Positions 34,338-44,190 of a stretch of DNA of 55,415 bases are shown one piece after another; within the stretch, counting starts at the first letter, position 1, and every line of letters begins with the position of its first letter. Source of the DNA: Desulfobacterales bacterium (GTDB taxonomy: Bacteria > Desulfobacterota > Desulfobacteria > Desulfobacterales > UBA2156); NCBI GenBank assembly GCA_027025555.1, contig JALVQN010000226.1, forward strand, positions 1-55,415. Direction: 5' to 3'. The translations under genes were made by a program, and so were the position numbers. The notes under the pieces are model-generated. The model was given only the letters and a program-made list of their open reading frames with translations, was not told where the DNA came from and ran no database searches.

Positions 34338-36185
34338 TCACTCTTTTGGGGAGGCCCCGGAAAAGGGCAGGGGCCGGGGCCCTTTTGTTGCGGTTTCATG
34401 GGGGATCCCGGAGGGATCGGTCAGGGACAGGACGGCGGTGATCTGGTCGACGAGGGGGCTTTCTTGAAGGCGTCCTTCCGCGGCGGCCATCCGGCGGGCC
34501 GTCTCAAGGGCGCGGGCCTCCAGGCGGTGTTTTGTTGCGGCAAACCGGACCAGGGCCTGGTAGGCAAAGAAACTCAACAAAAGGATAACCCCCACGGCAA
34601 AAAGGGCATGCAGGAAAAAATCAAAGGGAAGGATCCTTCCCCGGATGAAATCGTTTACGGTCACCCATGCGGCGTACCCCAGTATGCCCAGCCCGGGGAG
34701 GTTGAAGAGCAGTTGAAGGAAAACGCCGCTGAGCCTGTTGCAGGTGCGCTGAATTTCCGTTTCAAGGGCGCTGTCCCATAAGAATGAAAAATAATCTTCC
34801 AATGCCGCCCTTTGTTGAAGGAGGGTATCGACCTTCCACACCCAGGGGTCAAAGCGCCCCTTGACCAGTGCCGCCGCCATGTCTCCCCAATGCCGTACAA
34901 GCTCAAACCGATAGGCGAAAAGCGCGGCGGCCCCCGGTCCCTTGCCGGTCATGGCGGCCCCGGGGCCGGTTGGGTTTGACGGATGAAAAGCCCTTGCCCG
35001 CTCTTTAAGGTGCCGGACGGACCCGGGCAGGCGAAACAGATTCCGGATTCCGCTTCCAACCATAAGGAAACGGGCCCATACGGCGATGAGCCAGCCCACG
35101 GGCCCGGTCCAGCGCTGGGCCAGTTCCTGGTAGATGCGGGCGGGAACGGAAAAAGGAAGGCGGGTCCTGTCGGATTGGAGGGTGGTCACCGCCTTCTCGG
35201 CGGCCCTTTTTTCGAGGTTTTGGATCTGATCCAGGGCCTGAATCAAGGGTTTTCGATCTTTTAAGGCTTCCCTTCGGGCCCGGCTGGAGACGGCTTCCCA
35301 AAGCGCGCGGGCGTTTTTCAACCGCCGGTCAAAGCGGGCCCCCGCCTTTGCAAACGCCTGCTGTAGGGTTTTTTTGAGGCCGTCAAACTGATCAAAACCG
35401 TGCCGGGGAAGGGCCGTGGCATCCCACCGGGGATCTTTCAGGTGGTTGCGCGCCGATATGCAAAAGAGGGCTTCGGCCGGTTTTCCCCAACACGCCTCAA
35501 GATACCCCGTAAACTCCGGTACAATGGTGTTTCCGAGTTCTTCTTCGTCCAGGCGGTCGCATTTGTTCAGGACCACGATGAGGGATGCGCCCTCGAAACG
35601 GCGGACATGGGGGCTGAGAAAATCGACATGATCTCTTCTTTTCGGATTCTGCGCGTCGAAAAGGCAGATGAGCACGTCGGAAAGGGCAAGGACCTGATGG
35701 AGGCATCGGCGGTGATTCACGAGATGGGTGCTGTCCGTGTCAGGCGTGTCGATGAGCACCATGTGTCTTAAAAGATCGCATTCCGGGCGGTGGTGGATTT
35801 CTGCGGGCGCGGTTTCCAGGGTGCCGAGGATGTCTGTTATGTCGGAGTCCTTTTGGGATAAAAGGACGATTTTTTCGGTTGTGGGGCGCTTGGAGCCCGT
35901 TTTCGAAAGATCGTCCACGCCCGCAAGGGCGTTAAAAAGGGTGGATTTCCCGGAGCCGGAAGGACCGATGAGCGTCACCACGAGCTTTTGTTCGAAACGC
36001 GCTTTCAAGCCGGCAATCAGGCGGGAGGCTTCACGGCATTCCCGGATCAAGGCCGTGCCCGGCCTCCAGAGGGGTGCTTGTTTCAAGCGCTTTTCAAGGC
36101 GGTTCAAATCCTTTAAAACCCCTTGGATCTCCCCCAGGGCCTGAATCCGTGAAAGGCCTCTTTCCACCGGTTCACTTTTTTTCAT
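34338..36185 (-). CDS. dynamin-like membrane GTPase, partner B (canonical G motifs)
   Basis: A 615-residue protein with a GTPase domain near the N-terminus: G1 GPSGSGKS (74-81), G3 DTPDTD (146-151), G4 NKCD (207-210) and G5-like SAR. A long helical region (about 230-500) follows, then two membrane helices at about 500-560 (LLFNLPGLGILGYAAW and FFLHALFAVGVILLL) and a basic tail. This is the plan of bacterial dynamin-like proteins, which remodel or protect membranes. Its start overlaps the stop of the upstream GTPase gene by 4 bases (ATGA), so both are made together in fixed ratio. Substrate membrane and partners unknown; assignment to the dynamin superfamily is inferred from architecture. Confidence 0.75.
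   Translation of the reverse strand: MKKSEPVERGLSRIQALGEIQGVLKDLNRLEKRLKQAPLWRPGTALIRECREASRLIAGLKARFEQKLVVTLIGPSGSGKSTLFNALAGVDDLSKTGSKRPTTEKIVLLSQKDSDITDILGTLETAPAEIHHRPECDLLRHMVLIDTPDTDSTHLVNHRRCLHQVLALSDVLICLFDAQNPKRRDHVDFLSPHVRRFEGASLIVVLNKCDRLDEEELGNTIVPEFTGYLEACWGKPAEALFCISARNHLKDPRWDATALPRHGFDQFDGLKKTLQQAFAKAGARFDRRLKNARALWEAVSSRARREALKDRKPLIQALDQIQNLEKRAAEKAVTTLQSDRTRLPFSVPARIYQELAQRWTGPVGWLIAVWARFLMVGSGIRNLFRLPGSVRHLKERARAFHPSNPTGPGAAMTGKGPGAAALFAYRFELVRHWGDMAAALVKGRFDPWVWKVDTLLQQRAALEDYFSFLWDSALETEIQRTCNRLSGVFLQLLFNLPGLGILGYAAWVTVNDFIRGRILPFDFFLHALFAVGVILLLSFFAYQALVRFAATKHRLEARALETARRMAAAEGRLQESPLVDQITAVLSLTDPSGIPHETATKGPRPLPFSGASPKE
34361..34389 (+). terminator. terminator after mrcB and TPR lipoprotein
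   Basis: AAAAGGGC (34361-34368) pairs with GCCCTTTT (34379-34386) around a 10-base loop; the right arm and following TTTTGTT supply the T tract. It overlaps the last codons of the convergent GTPase gene. Confidence 0.55.
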
Positions 36186-38053
36186 GGTTTATTCCGGGCT
36201 TGTTCAAGGAGATGCCCTTCAAGGGCCCCGAGATCCTTCTCAATGCCGGCAATGAGAGACGCGGAGCGGGAAAGGGCGTCACGGGCACACGCCAAGATCT
36301 CGCCGGTGATATGGTCTTCAAAGATCCTTTCAACTTCCCTGCGTTTTTCTTTGAACCAGGTCTGCACCAGGGGACGGAGCAGTTCCCGGAGTTGTTTCAT
36401 GTCCGCCGCCTTGAACCCGGCCGTGGCGGGGATGGCCAGCAGGGCGTACAGGTCTTTGCTCCTGAGAAGATGGGCCAGCTTCACCTTGATGCCCACGGCA
36501 CCCGCGGGATTTCCGGTATGCAGGATATAGGTGACGGCAAGGGTTGCCGGAAGGATATTCAAGGCCGCCGAAAGGTATTGCCGGATACGGTCGGCCGATC
36601 CCATTTGCTTCCTGAAATCGTCGGCGATTTCAGCCAGTCGGTCGTCCAATTGGTTTGAAAGGGTAAAAAGAGTCTCCTTTCGGGCCAAAAGGGCATCCCG
36701 GGTGCGTTTCCATCCGGCGGCGGAAAGCGCCTTTTGCGCGGCAAGGACCGCCGGAGGCGCCGGAATCCCGGGGTCTCGGTTTTCCCCCGGAACATGGAGG
36801 TATTCGGAAAGGGCGCTTGAAAAGAGGTCGTGGGCGGCAAAGAGAAGATCCGATGTGACCTGGGATTCGAAGTCCAACGGCCCCGGGGCGCGGGGTCTTT
36901 GACTGTTGGAAGGCCGCATCCGGGCGGTGACCTTTGCAAGCCATTGGAAAGGACTTTCCAAAAGGTGCCCCGTCTTTCGGAGGGTGCGGATCAAGGGCGG
37001 ATCCGAGGCGGTCCAGATCCGGAGGAAGCGTTTCATCAACCGATCCGCCGGAAAATGCCGGAGGCTTTGCCGGATCTGGGTCTCCTGGACGTCTTTGAGG
37101 CTGCGGGTGTATCGGGAGAGCGCCTCCCGGGCGCCTTCGAGCGCTTCGAGCAGGGACCGGGCCTTCCGGAGGGCATCGGTTAAAATGGAGGTCAATGTAC
37201 TTTCCCGGAGCCCGAGCGGATCGACGGCCTCGAGGGCCTGGTGGAAGGGCGGATACCGGGTATGGGCCGGCCTGAGGGAAGGAAAGGCCTTCCCCTCGGC
37301 CACGGCGTTGTTTTCATCGGCCCGGTAGATTCCCAGGATCTGGGACTCCGCATCTTCCCCGTAGATGTTTCGGGCCACGGTCATGGCGTGTTCACAGACT
37401 TCGGCGTCGGTGAAGCCGGGATAGACCCGGTACACCAAAAAGGCCTTGCGCATGCCGATGCCGGTGAGCATCCGGGAGATAAAGTCGGTATTGTCGCGAT
37501 TGTTGTAAGTGGCGTTGGTGAAGATGTAGATGAAAAGGTCGGCGGCCTCCAGGGCCTTTCGGGCCTCCTGCCGGTTCATGTAAGTGCCCTGGGCGCCGGT
37601 GTCGAAATCGGGTGTGTCGAAAAGGATCAGGTTCCTGGGAACCCCCTTGTCCGCCATGTAAAGGGGCGGCCCCGGCGCTTTCAGGGCATCCGGTTCGGTC
37701 AACGGCTCGGGAGCGGCGTCGAAAGGCGCATAAAGAGAAAGGAGAAACGCCCTTCTCAAGGCCGTCTCTTCGTGCAGGGCCATGAGAATCCGCCGGTTCA
37801 TGCCGGCCCGGCCCCCGGTGGGAGAGATCCCGGCGCGGACCAGGGTGTTGAACAGGGTGGACTTCCCCGAAGAGCCGCCGCCGCAGATGGCGGCAATGAG
37901 GGGGAAATCCGGATCCAGGCGGGGGAGCAGCTTCACGTCCAGGACGCGGGTCCATGCCGCAAGGGAAGGCGCTTCCACTTTCAGGGTACGGGCCAGTGCC
38001 TCCATGTCCCGGCGCAGGTGCTCCAGGAGAGCCCGGGTCCGGTCATCCGCCAT
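36182..38053 (-). CDS. dynamin-like GTPase, partner A (degenerate G4)
   Basis: A 623-residue protein of similar layout: G1 GGGSSGKS (58-65), G3 DTPDFD (146-151), but the place of the guanine-specificity motif NKxD reads VYRVYPG (about 207-213), so nucleotide specificity is altered or binding weakened. The remaining part is mostly helical with a short hydrophobic patch (ALNILPATLAVTYIL, about 497-515). Two tandem GTPases, one canonical and one lacking G4, resemble the heterotypic bacterial dynamin pairs known from Campylobacter and others. The upstream gene is htpX, 56 bases away on the same strand. Confidence 0.72.
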   Translation of the reverse strand: MADDRTRALLEHLRRDMEALARTLKVEAPSLAAWTRVLDVKLLPRLDPDFPLIAAICGGGSSGKSTLFNTLVRAGISPTGGRAGMNRRILMALHEETALRRAFLLSLYAPFDAAPEPLTEPDALKAPGPPLYMADKGVPRNLILFDTPDFDTGAQGTYMNRQEARKALEAADLFIYIFTNATYNNRDNTDFISRMLTGIGMRKAFLVYRVYPGFTDAEVCEHAMTVARNIYGEDAESQILGIYRADENNAVAEGKAFPSLRPAHTRYPPFHQALEAVDPLGLRESTLTSILTDALRKARSLLEALEGAREALSRYTRSLKDVQETQIRQSLRHFPADRLMKRFLRIWTASDPPLIRTLRKTGHLLESPFQWLAKVTARMRPSNSQRPRAPGPLDFESQVTSDLLFAAHDLFSSALSEYLHVPGENRDPGIPAPPAVLAAQKALSAAGWKRTRDALLARKETLFTLSNQLDDRLAEIADDFRKQMGSADRIRQYLSAALNILPATLAVTYILHTGNPAGAVGIKVKLAHLLRSKDLYALLAIPATAGFKAADMKQLRELLRPLVQTWFKEKRREVERIFEDHITGEILACARDALSRSASLIAGIEKDLGALEGHLLEQARNKP

Positions 38054-38109
38054 GGCGTTTCAAGGAAAAGGCAAGCAGTTTTTGGTTCAAAGGCGGCCTC
38101 TTTGGGTGC

Positions 38110-39036
38110 TTATGGGGAGAGCCGGTCCCAGAAGGCCCGTCCCTGGTTGGTGATTCCGTCCCGGGAATCTTTTCTAGGTCTGCCGGAAGGGGGGATCCGA
38201 CCGCCCCGGAGCCGGGCGATGCGCTCTTCCACGGGCGGGTGGGTGGAAAAAAGGGCCATGAAGCTTTTCCCGGATAAGGGATTCACGATGAACATGTGGG
38301 CCGTGGACGGGTTGGCCTCCATGGGGATGCGCCGCGAGTAGGCCTGGAGTTTTTCAAGGGCCCGGGCCAGGCCTTCCGGATTTTGCGCAAAACGGGCGCC
38401 TGTGGCGTCCGCCAGATATTCCCGGGACCGGGAGACGGCCATCTGGATGATGACGGCGGCCAGCGGCGCGATGATGGACAGGGCGATCATCCCCAATGCG
38501 CCCATGCCGTTGTTTTCATCGTCCCTTCCCCCGCCGAAGAAGGCCGCCCACCGGGCCATGTTGGCCAGGATCATGATGGCGCCGGCCATGGTGGCGGCCA
38601 CGGAACCGATGAGGATGTCCCGGTTGTGGACATGGGCCAATTCATGGGCCAAAACCCCCATGACTTCCTCCCGGTTCATGATCTTCAGCAACCCTCGGGT
38701 CACCGCCACGGCGGCGTGCTCCGGGTTCCTTCCGGTGGCAAAGGCGTTGGGCGATTCCTTGGGGATGACATAGAGCCGGGGCATGGGAAGTTTCGCCCTT
38801 TGGGCCAGGGTGGAGACGATGTCGTAAAGTTCGGGGGCCCGGTGCCGGTCCACTTCTTGCGCCCCGTACATTTTCAAGACGATCTTGTCCGAGTACCAAT
38901 AGCTGAAAAAGTTCATCCCCGCCGCCAGGACCAATGCGATGACCATCCCCTGGCGTCCTCCCAGAAGCTTTCCGACAAAAACGATCAAAACGGTCATGGC
39001 GGCAAGAAGGAGTGTGGTTCGGATCTGATTTCCCAT
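38110..39036 (-). CDS. htpX: HtpX-type membrane zinc metalloprotease
   Basis: A 308-residue inner-membrane protease. Two N-terminal helices ([33 protein letters not shown]), the zinc motif HELAH (HEXXH, followed by VHNRD) and a later EYLADA that provides the third zinc ligand. It degrades misfolded or abnormal membrane proteins under stress. The start at 39036 (MGNQIRTT) aligns with the usual HtpX N-terminus; an upstream ATG at 39078 would add 14 residues and lacks support. AGGAGG lies 12 bases before the chosen ATG, a slightly long spacing. Confidence 0.92.
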   Translation of the reverse strand: MGNQIRTTLLLAAMTVLIVFVGKLLGGRQGMVIALVLAAGMNFFSYWYSDKIVLKMYGAQEVDRHRAPELYDIVSTLAQRAKLPMPRLYVIPKESPNAFATGRNPEHAAVAVTRGLLKIMNREEVMGVLAHELAHVHNRDILIGSVAATMAGAIMILANMARWAAFFGGGRDDENNGMGALGMIALSIIAPLAAVIIQMAVSRSREYLADATGARFAQNPEGLARALEKLQAYSRRIPMEANPSTAHMFIVNPLSGKSFMALFSTHPPVEERIARLRGGRIPPSGRPRKDSRDGITNQGRAFWDRLSP

Positions 39037-39134
39037 AGGGCCCGGTTTCCTCCTCATGTATCCTGCGAAATTGTTCAAAGGGCGTTTTAAGCCTCTTTTT
39101 CCCCTTTATTTGGATCATAATAAGACCGATGCCT

Positions 39135-42100
39135 TCAATTTGCAACCGGATCCGGCACTGAAACAGGGATACGCTTGCCCGGTTGAGGGGATGCAGGCCA
39201 GCTCTTGCAAAGGGCCGACACCCCATGGACCGTGAGGGTGACGGCCTGGAATTCTTCTTCCACTTTTCCGGAAAGGATAAAGGGCCTGGAGTTGTCCACC
39301 CCGGCACGGAAGCGGCGATAGGTTTCAGGAAAAAAGGTGGTCTCCAAAAGGCCGGTCTCGTCTTCAAAGGTGAGAAACGCCATGGGATCCCCGTGCCGGG
39401 TATGGACCCGTTTTCCGGTGATCAGAAGCCCGGCCACCTTCACGGTTTTTCCCACAAAGCGATGCAGGTCCCTGGCCTTGACGATTCCCCTGTTTCGAAG
39501 CTGTTGGGCAAAAAGGGTCATGGGGTGTCGATCGCAGAGGAATCCGAGTACCGCGAACATGTTTTTCAGGCGCTGCCTTTCGTCGTCGGGCGGAAGATGC
39601 GGCTTCGGGGGTGGGGGGGCGCTTGCAAAGAGATCCGTTTCTGGAAGGCGACCGCGTTGCCATGCAGCCAGGGCCCAGAGCAGATCGGCACGGCTTTCCC
39701 CGGGATGGAGGGCGTCGAAGGCGCCGGCGTGGATGAGGCGCCGGGCCTCGGAGGCATCGGGCCGGACCCGGTCCAGGAAATCGAGAAGGCTCCGGTAGGG
39801 ACCGGCGTTTCGCCGGGCAACGATCTTTTCCCGGGTGGCACGGCCGAGCCCTGAAATGGAGCGCAGACCCACCCGGAGGGTCTTGCCCTTGCCCTTCCAC
39901 CGGATTTCGCTCCCATTGACATCCGGCGAAAGGACCGTGAGGCCCATGCGGCGGGCTTCTGACACATAGGCAAAAGGGCTGTAGTAGCCCCCCTGGTTGC
40001 TGAGGACGGCGGCCATGAACTCGGCCGGAAAGTGGGTCTTCAAAAAGGCGGCCTGGAAGGAGACCCGGGCGTAGCTGGCACTGTGGGGCTTGCAGAAAGA
40101 GTAGCCCTCGAAGCTCATTATCATGTCCCAGACGGCATCGATGCACGCCCTGGGAATTTTCCGGCCCAGGGCGCCCGCCGCAAAGCGCCTCCGGTAGTCT
40201 TTGAGCCGCTTTTCCCTGTCCTTCTTGGACAGGATTTTCCGGAGCCCGTCGGCTTCCACATGGGAAAAGCCGGCCAGGGCCACCGCCGCCTTGGAGACGT
40301 CCTCCTGGTACACCAGGATGCCGAGGGTCTCGTCGAGGACGTCTTTCAGGAGGGGATGGAGGGGCTTCCAGGGCCTGCCGTGGAGGCGGCGGAGATACTC
40401 GCGGATGTACCGGTTGGCCGCCGGCCGGATGATGCTGCTGTGGATGACCAGATGCTCGAAGTCGCCTGTTCCGGCCTTTTTCTGGAGCAGACGCATGGCC
40501 GGGCTTTCGATGTAAAAACACCCCATGGTCCTTCCTTCGGCCACGCAGCGCCGGGTGGCCGGATCCGCTTCCGGCTCCCAGCGGGTTTCGTCGAAACGAA
40601 TGCCGTTTTCCTTCACGTTGGCGACGGCGTCCCGGATCACCCCCAGGCTCCGGTTGCCCAAAAGGTCGATCTTGACCATGCCGCCCGCCTCGGTGCCGTC
40701 CTTTTCCCACTGGATGACGGGCACGCCCTTGGGCGTCGCTTGCACGGGCACGTAGTCGCGGACGGGCCCGGGCGTGATCACCACTCCCCCGGCATGGACC
40801 GAAAGATGGCGGGGAATGCCGATGAGCCTCCGGGCCAGCTTGAAGATTGCCGGCCACGGGTCCGGGAAGTCCAGGCCTTGCAGTTCGGGCATTTTCCGGA
40901 CCCGGGCCGGGATGTCTTCTCCCTGGTTTTCCATGCGCCAGAACCCGGGGAGGCGCTTGGAGATCCGGCCGATCTCGGCCTCTGTGAGCCCGAAGGTCCT
41001 GGCGGTTTCCCGGAGGGCCGCTTTCGGTTGGAAGGTCACGTGATTGCACACCATGGCACTGTGTCCGGCATACTGCTTCAGGACCTTTTCAAGGACGCGA
41101 TCCCGTTCGTCCCAGGCAAAGTCCACGTCCATGTCCGGCGGGTCGTTTCGCCCCGGGTTCAAGAATCGCTCGAAGTAGAGGTGATGGGTGATGGGGCAGA
41201 CGTGGGTGATTCCCAGGGCATAGGCCACCAGGGAAGCGGCGGCGCTTCCCCGGCCGCAGGTCCGGGGGCTGTTTTTTACGATGTCCCGGACCACCAGAAA
41301 ATAGGCGGAAAACCCCATCTTTTCGATGACGGCCAGTTCCTGTTCCATGCGCTCCACCACGGTCTCCGGGAGATCTTCGCCGTAGCGCTTTCGGGCCCCT
41401 TCATAGGCCTGCTGGCGCAGCACCCGGGAGGCCGTCCGGCCGTGCGGGTCGGTCCAGGGCGGCAGCACCACGCCGAACCGGGGGGCCGTGAAGGTGAGGC
41501 GTTCGGCCAGGGCATGGGAGGCCCCCAGGGCTTCGGGAAAAAGGTGAAAGCGCTGCCTGTAGACGGAGGGCGGCGCCAAAAAGGCCTCCGGGGGGGCCGT
41601 GTCGCCGGGCGCCAGCCGGGAAAGCAGGGTCCTTTTGGCGATGGCCCGGAGGAGGCGGTGGACGGTGAAATCCTCGGGCGCGCCGAAGAGGATTTCCGGG
41701 GCGGCCACAAAGGGGATGCCGAGGCGGCGGGACAGGGCCTCCAGGACCCGGCCATGGGCGTCTCTGCCCCTGGAAAGGGCGGCGGCCACGCACACCCCGG
41801 CCTCATGCCAGAAGGCGATCCATGCCGGCACCGCGGCCAGGACGACGAGGCCTTTGGCGAAGCGGGGAAGGGCGGTCTTCAAGTCAAAGGGCTCCCTGCC
41901 GTGGCGACGGGTGATGAGGCGGCAGAGGTTGCGATACCCGGTCTCGTCTTCCACCAGGCATACGGCCCGGTTTCCTGACGCCGGGTCCGTCAAGGTGGCG
42001 CCGACCATGGGCCGGATCCCTGCCTCGGCGCATCCTTTGAGGAAGCTCCAGAGGCCGTAGAGGCCGTCCGTGTCCACAAGGGCCATCCGGCCGTATCCCA

Positions 42101-42185
42101 GACGCCTTGCCCTTTGACAGAGCCGTTTCGGCGCCTCGGTTCCCTGCATCAGGGAGTAGTGGGAATGAACGGCCAGGGGAATCAT
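39135..42185 (-). CDS. dnaE2: error-prone DNA polymerase III alpha-like subunit (DnaE2/ImuC)
   Basis: A 1016-residue C-family polymerase. The N-terminal PHP domain starts with HSHYSLMQG; the palm carries PDMDVDFAWDERD with the catalytic Asp pair and the third Asp in VKIDLLGN; the C-terminal part has a helix-hairpin-helix and an OB fold. The length, shorter than replicative DnaE (about 1160), and its operon partners mark it as DnaE2, the polymerase of the damage-induced mutasome. Starts 3 bases after the Y-family gene's stop, so they are translated together. It synthesises across lesions and causes mutation when LexA is cleaved. Confidence 0.92.
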   Translation of the reverse strand: MIPLAVHSHYSLMQGTEAPKRLCQRARRLGYGRMALVDTDGLYGLWSFLKGCAEAGIRPMVGATLTDPASGNRAVCLVEDETGYRNLCRLITRRHGREPFDLKTALPRFAKGLVVLAAVPAWIAFWHEAGVCVAAALSRGRDAHGRVLEALSRRLGIPFVAAPEILFGAPEDFTVHRLLRAIAKRTLLSRLAPGDTAPPEAFLAPPSVYRQRFHLFPEALGASHALAERLTFTAPRFGVVLPPWTDPHGRTASRVLRQQAYEGARKRYGEDLPETVVERMEQELAVIEKMGFSAYFLVVRDIVKNSPRTCGRGSAAASLVAYALGITHVCPITHHLYFERFLNPGRNDPPDMDVDFAWDERDRVLEKVLKQYAGHSAMVCNHVTFQPKAALRETARTFGLTEAEIGRISKRLPGFWRMENQGEDIPARVRKMPELQGLDFPDPWPAIFKLARRLIGIPRHLSVHAGGVVITPGPVRDYVPVQATPKGVPVIQWEKDGTEAGGMVKIDLLGNRSLGVIRDAVANVKENGIRFDETRWEPEADPATRRCVAEGRTMGCFYIESPAMRLLQKKAGTGDFEHLVIHSSIIRPAANRYIREYLRRLHGRPWKPLHPLLKDVLDETLGILVYQEDVSKAAVALAGFSHVEADGLRKILSKKDREKRLKDYRRRFAAGALGRKIPRACIDAVWDMIMSFEGYSFCKPHSASYARVSFQAAFLKTHFPAEFMAAVLSNQGGYYSPFAYVSEARRMGLTVLSPDVNGSEIRWKGKGKTLRVGLRSISGLGRATREKIVARRNAGPYRSLLDFLDRVRPDASEARRLIHAGAFDALHPGESRADLLWALAAWQRGRLPETDLFASAPPPPKPHLPPDDERQRLKNMFAVLGFLCDRHPMTLFAQQLRNRGIVKARDLHRFVGKTVKVAGLLITGKRVHTRHGDPMAFLTFEDETGLLETTFFPETYRRFRAGVDNSRPFILSGKVEEEFQAVTLTVHGVSALCKSWPASPQPGKRIPVSVPDPVAN

Positions 42186-42188
42186 GGG

Positions 42189-43367
42189 TCAGGCGGCAAG
42201 CATCCGCCCGGTCCGCACGGCGGCCTCTCCGAAGCGGCTCCGGACGGCGTCCAGGGCGCGGATCAGGCGCTCTTTTGGGTGCTTTTCCCCGGCGGTTTCG
42301 AGGAAAAGGTCCTGCTGGACCGGCGGCGGGTAGGTGAGCCGACGGCAGGTCAGACTCAGACGGCGGATCCGGACGCGACGTTTCCAGGTGTCTTTCAAAA
42401 GGGCCGCGGCAAGCGGAAAGAGGGCAAAATCGTTGGCCGACGGCGGGACGATCCGGATCTTCCGGCTGATTCGGATGCCGTCGGAATAGTCCATGGAAAG
42501 CCGCATGCGGCGGGCGGCCAGCCGTTTTCGGCGCAAGGCGGCGCCGGCCTGTTCCACGAGGCTGAAGAGGGCCCTTTCGAGCGCCGTCAGGGTGTGGGCG
42601 TCTTCGCCGAAGAGATGCGTCACGGTCACCACGGGGGGCGCGTGGGACAAAGGGAAGAGGGGCGACGGATCGATGCCGTGGACCGCTTCGTGGAGCATCC
42701 TTCCCCGCCGGCCGAAAAGGAGGGTGAGCTGGTCTTCGGAGAGGCGGGCCACCTCTCCCGCCCGGGTCAGATTGAGCTCCAAAAGCCGCCGGACCTCCTC
42801 GGCCTCCACACCGGGGATCAGGTGGACGGGGACGGGATCCAGGAAGGCCCTTTCTTCTCCGGCGCCCACGATGTACTCGCCGGAGGGTTTCACCACGCGG
42901 GTGGCCACTTTGGCCACCAGCTTGTTGGGGCCCACGGACCAGATGGGATCCAGTCCCATGGCGGCGCGCACCCTTTTCCGGATGCGCCAGGCCAGAGCCG
43001 GCGGGGGGCCGAAGAGCCTCCCGGTCCCGGTGACGTCGAGGAAAAGATGCCCCCGGGAGTCCGGGACCTCCACCAGGGGCGTATAGGGAAGGGCCTGTTT
43101 CACGAGCATCCGCACGGCCTTTTCGTAGCAGTGGGGCTGGGGCGGGAGAACGTGGGCACCGGGACAGCGCCGCAGGGCCTTTCGCAGGGCCATCCCCTTG
43201 CGCACCCCGCTTTGGTATGCCTCCTCGCTCATGTCGTATATGACGGCCCGGGGGGTGCCCCGGGGCGCGATGAGGAGGGGGCGCCGGCGGAGCCGGGGAT
43301 CGAGGCGCCGCTCCAGCGTTGCCGCGAAGTCGGCCACGTTGATGTGGATGATGAACCGCTCCCGCAT
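42189..43367 (-). CDS. imuB: ImuB-like Y-family protein lacking catalytic carboxylates
   Basis: A 392-residue Y-family polymerase homologue. The N-terminal metal site, usually IHxDMDxFF, reads IIHINVADF (Asn10 in the Asp place), and the SIDEA site reads SRGHLFLD (Gly106 and His107 where Asp and Glu stand). All three catalytic carboxylates are thus missing, as in ImuB, which serves as a hub rather than as a polymerase. The sequence QQDLF at 351-355 fits a beta-clamp-binding motif. Translationally coupled with DUF72 (1-base gap) and dnaE2 (3-base gap). Named ImuB by architecture; sequence is otherwise close to DinB. Confidence 0.85.
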   Translation of the reverse strand: MRERFIIHINVADFAATLERRLDPRLRRRPLLIAPRGTPRAVIYDMSEEAYQSGVRKGMALRKALRRCPGAHVLPPQPHCYEKAVRMLVKQALPYTPLVEVPDSRGHLFLDVTGTGRLFGPPPALAWRIRKRVRAAMGLDPIWSVGPNKLVAKVATRVVKPSGEYIVGAGEERAFLDPVPVHLIPGVEAEEVRRLLELNLTRAGEVARLSEDQLTLLFGRRGRMLHEAVHGIDPSPLFPLSHAPPVVTVTHLFGEDAHTLTALERALFSLVEQAGAALRRKRLAARRMRLSMDYSDGIRISRKIRIVPPSANDFALFPLAAALLKDTWKRRVRIRRLSLTCRRLTYPPPVQQDLFLETAGEKHPKERLIRALDAVRSRFGEAAVRTGRMLAA

Positions 43368-43368
43368 G

Positions 43369-44181
43369 TCATGCCGGTGTGAGTCCCCGGGCCTTGAGGA
43401 GGCGTATGAGCCGCAGGGCGTTTTCCGGGGCCTGGGCCCGCACGTGGTTGTTGAAAAAGAGGACGCCCCGACGGGCCCGTTGGGCCATGGGGGCGATCCG
43501 TTTTTCGATGCACTCCATCAGTTCCGCGTCGCTGTAATTGTAATCGAACTGGAGATGCATCTTCCCGGATCGCCACCCCCGGGCGTTTCGGCCGTGGAAC
43601 CGGACATAAAAAAGATCGGGATGGGAGACCTCCACCATGGGGGGGAAGCGCCCCGGAAGATTCGGTGCATCCACACTCACCAGCGTGACCCGGCGCCGGG
43701 ACAACTGGGAAAAGACACGCGCGGCGGCCCAGGATCTGTGCCGGAACTCCACGGCCAGGGGAAGCCCCTCCAGCGCGTCGATGAGGGCGGCCAGGTACTT
43801 TCGGTTGTCGGGAGTGCGGGCGAAGGAGGGGGGCATCTGGAGCAACACCGCCACCAGCTGGCCGGTTTGAAGGAGGGGGGCGATGCCCTCCCGGTAGGCG
43901 GCGGCCTCCTTTTTCCAGCCATGCGCATCCACTTCGTGGGTGAGGGTGCGCGTGAGCTTGGCGGCGAACAAGAAATCGTCCGGCACCTGGGATCGCTGGC
44001 GTTCCACGGCTTCGGGGCGGGGCATCTGATACCAGGTGTAGTTGAGCTCGGTGACGGGAAACTTTTGGGCGTAAAAGGAAAGCATCCGGCCGGAAGGGGT
44101 CCCTTCCGGATAGAACCCGGCCTTCACCCACTCGGTGTAGGAGTAGCCGCTGGTGCCGACAAAGAGGGGGCAACCGGCCAT
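43369..44181 (-). CDS. DUF72 (YecE-like) family protein
   Basis: A 270-residue TIM-barrel-type protein of DUF72: start VGTSGYSYTEWVKAGFYPEG, central ELNYTWYQMP, VEFRHRSW and a C-terminal FFNNHVRAQAPENA. Its function is not established. It sits between lexA (9-base gap) and imuB (1-base gap), the place usually taken by imuA in mutasome operons. That makes a role in DNA-damage tolerance likely. No RecA-like motif (Walker A) is visible, so it is not a hidden ImuA. Confidence 0.9.
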   Translation of the reverse strand: MAGCPLFVGTSGYSYTEWVKAGFYPEGTPSGRMLSFYAQKFPVTELNYTWYQMPRPEAVERQRSQVPDDFLFAAKLTRTLTHEVDAHGWKKEAAAYREGIAPLLQTGQLVAVLLQMPPSFARTPDNRKYLAALIDALEGLPLAVEFRHRSWAAARVFSQLSRRRVTLVSVDAPNLPGRFPPMVEVSHPDLFYVRFHGRNARGWRSGKMHLQFDYNYSDAELMECIEKRIAPMAQRARRGVLFFNNHVRAQAPENALRLIRLLKARGLTPA

Positions 44182-44190
44182 CTCGAATCC

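Noticed and set aside
40032-41978. 648-residue plus-strand frame opposite dnaE2
   Set aside because: It is the antisense of a well-conserved polymerase in a GC-rich region, where long shadow frames are expected.
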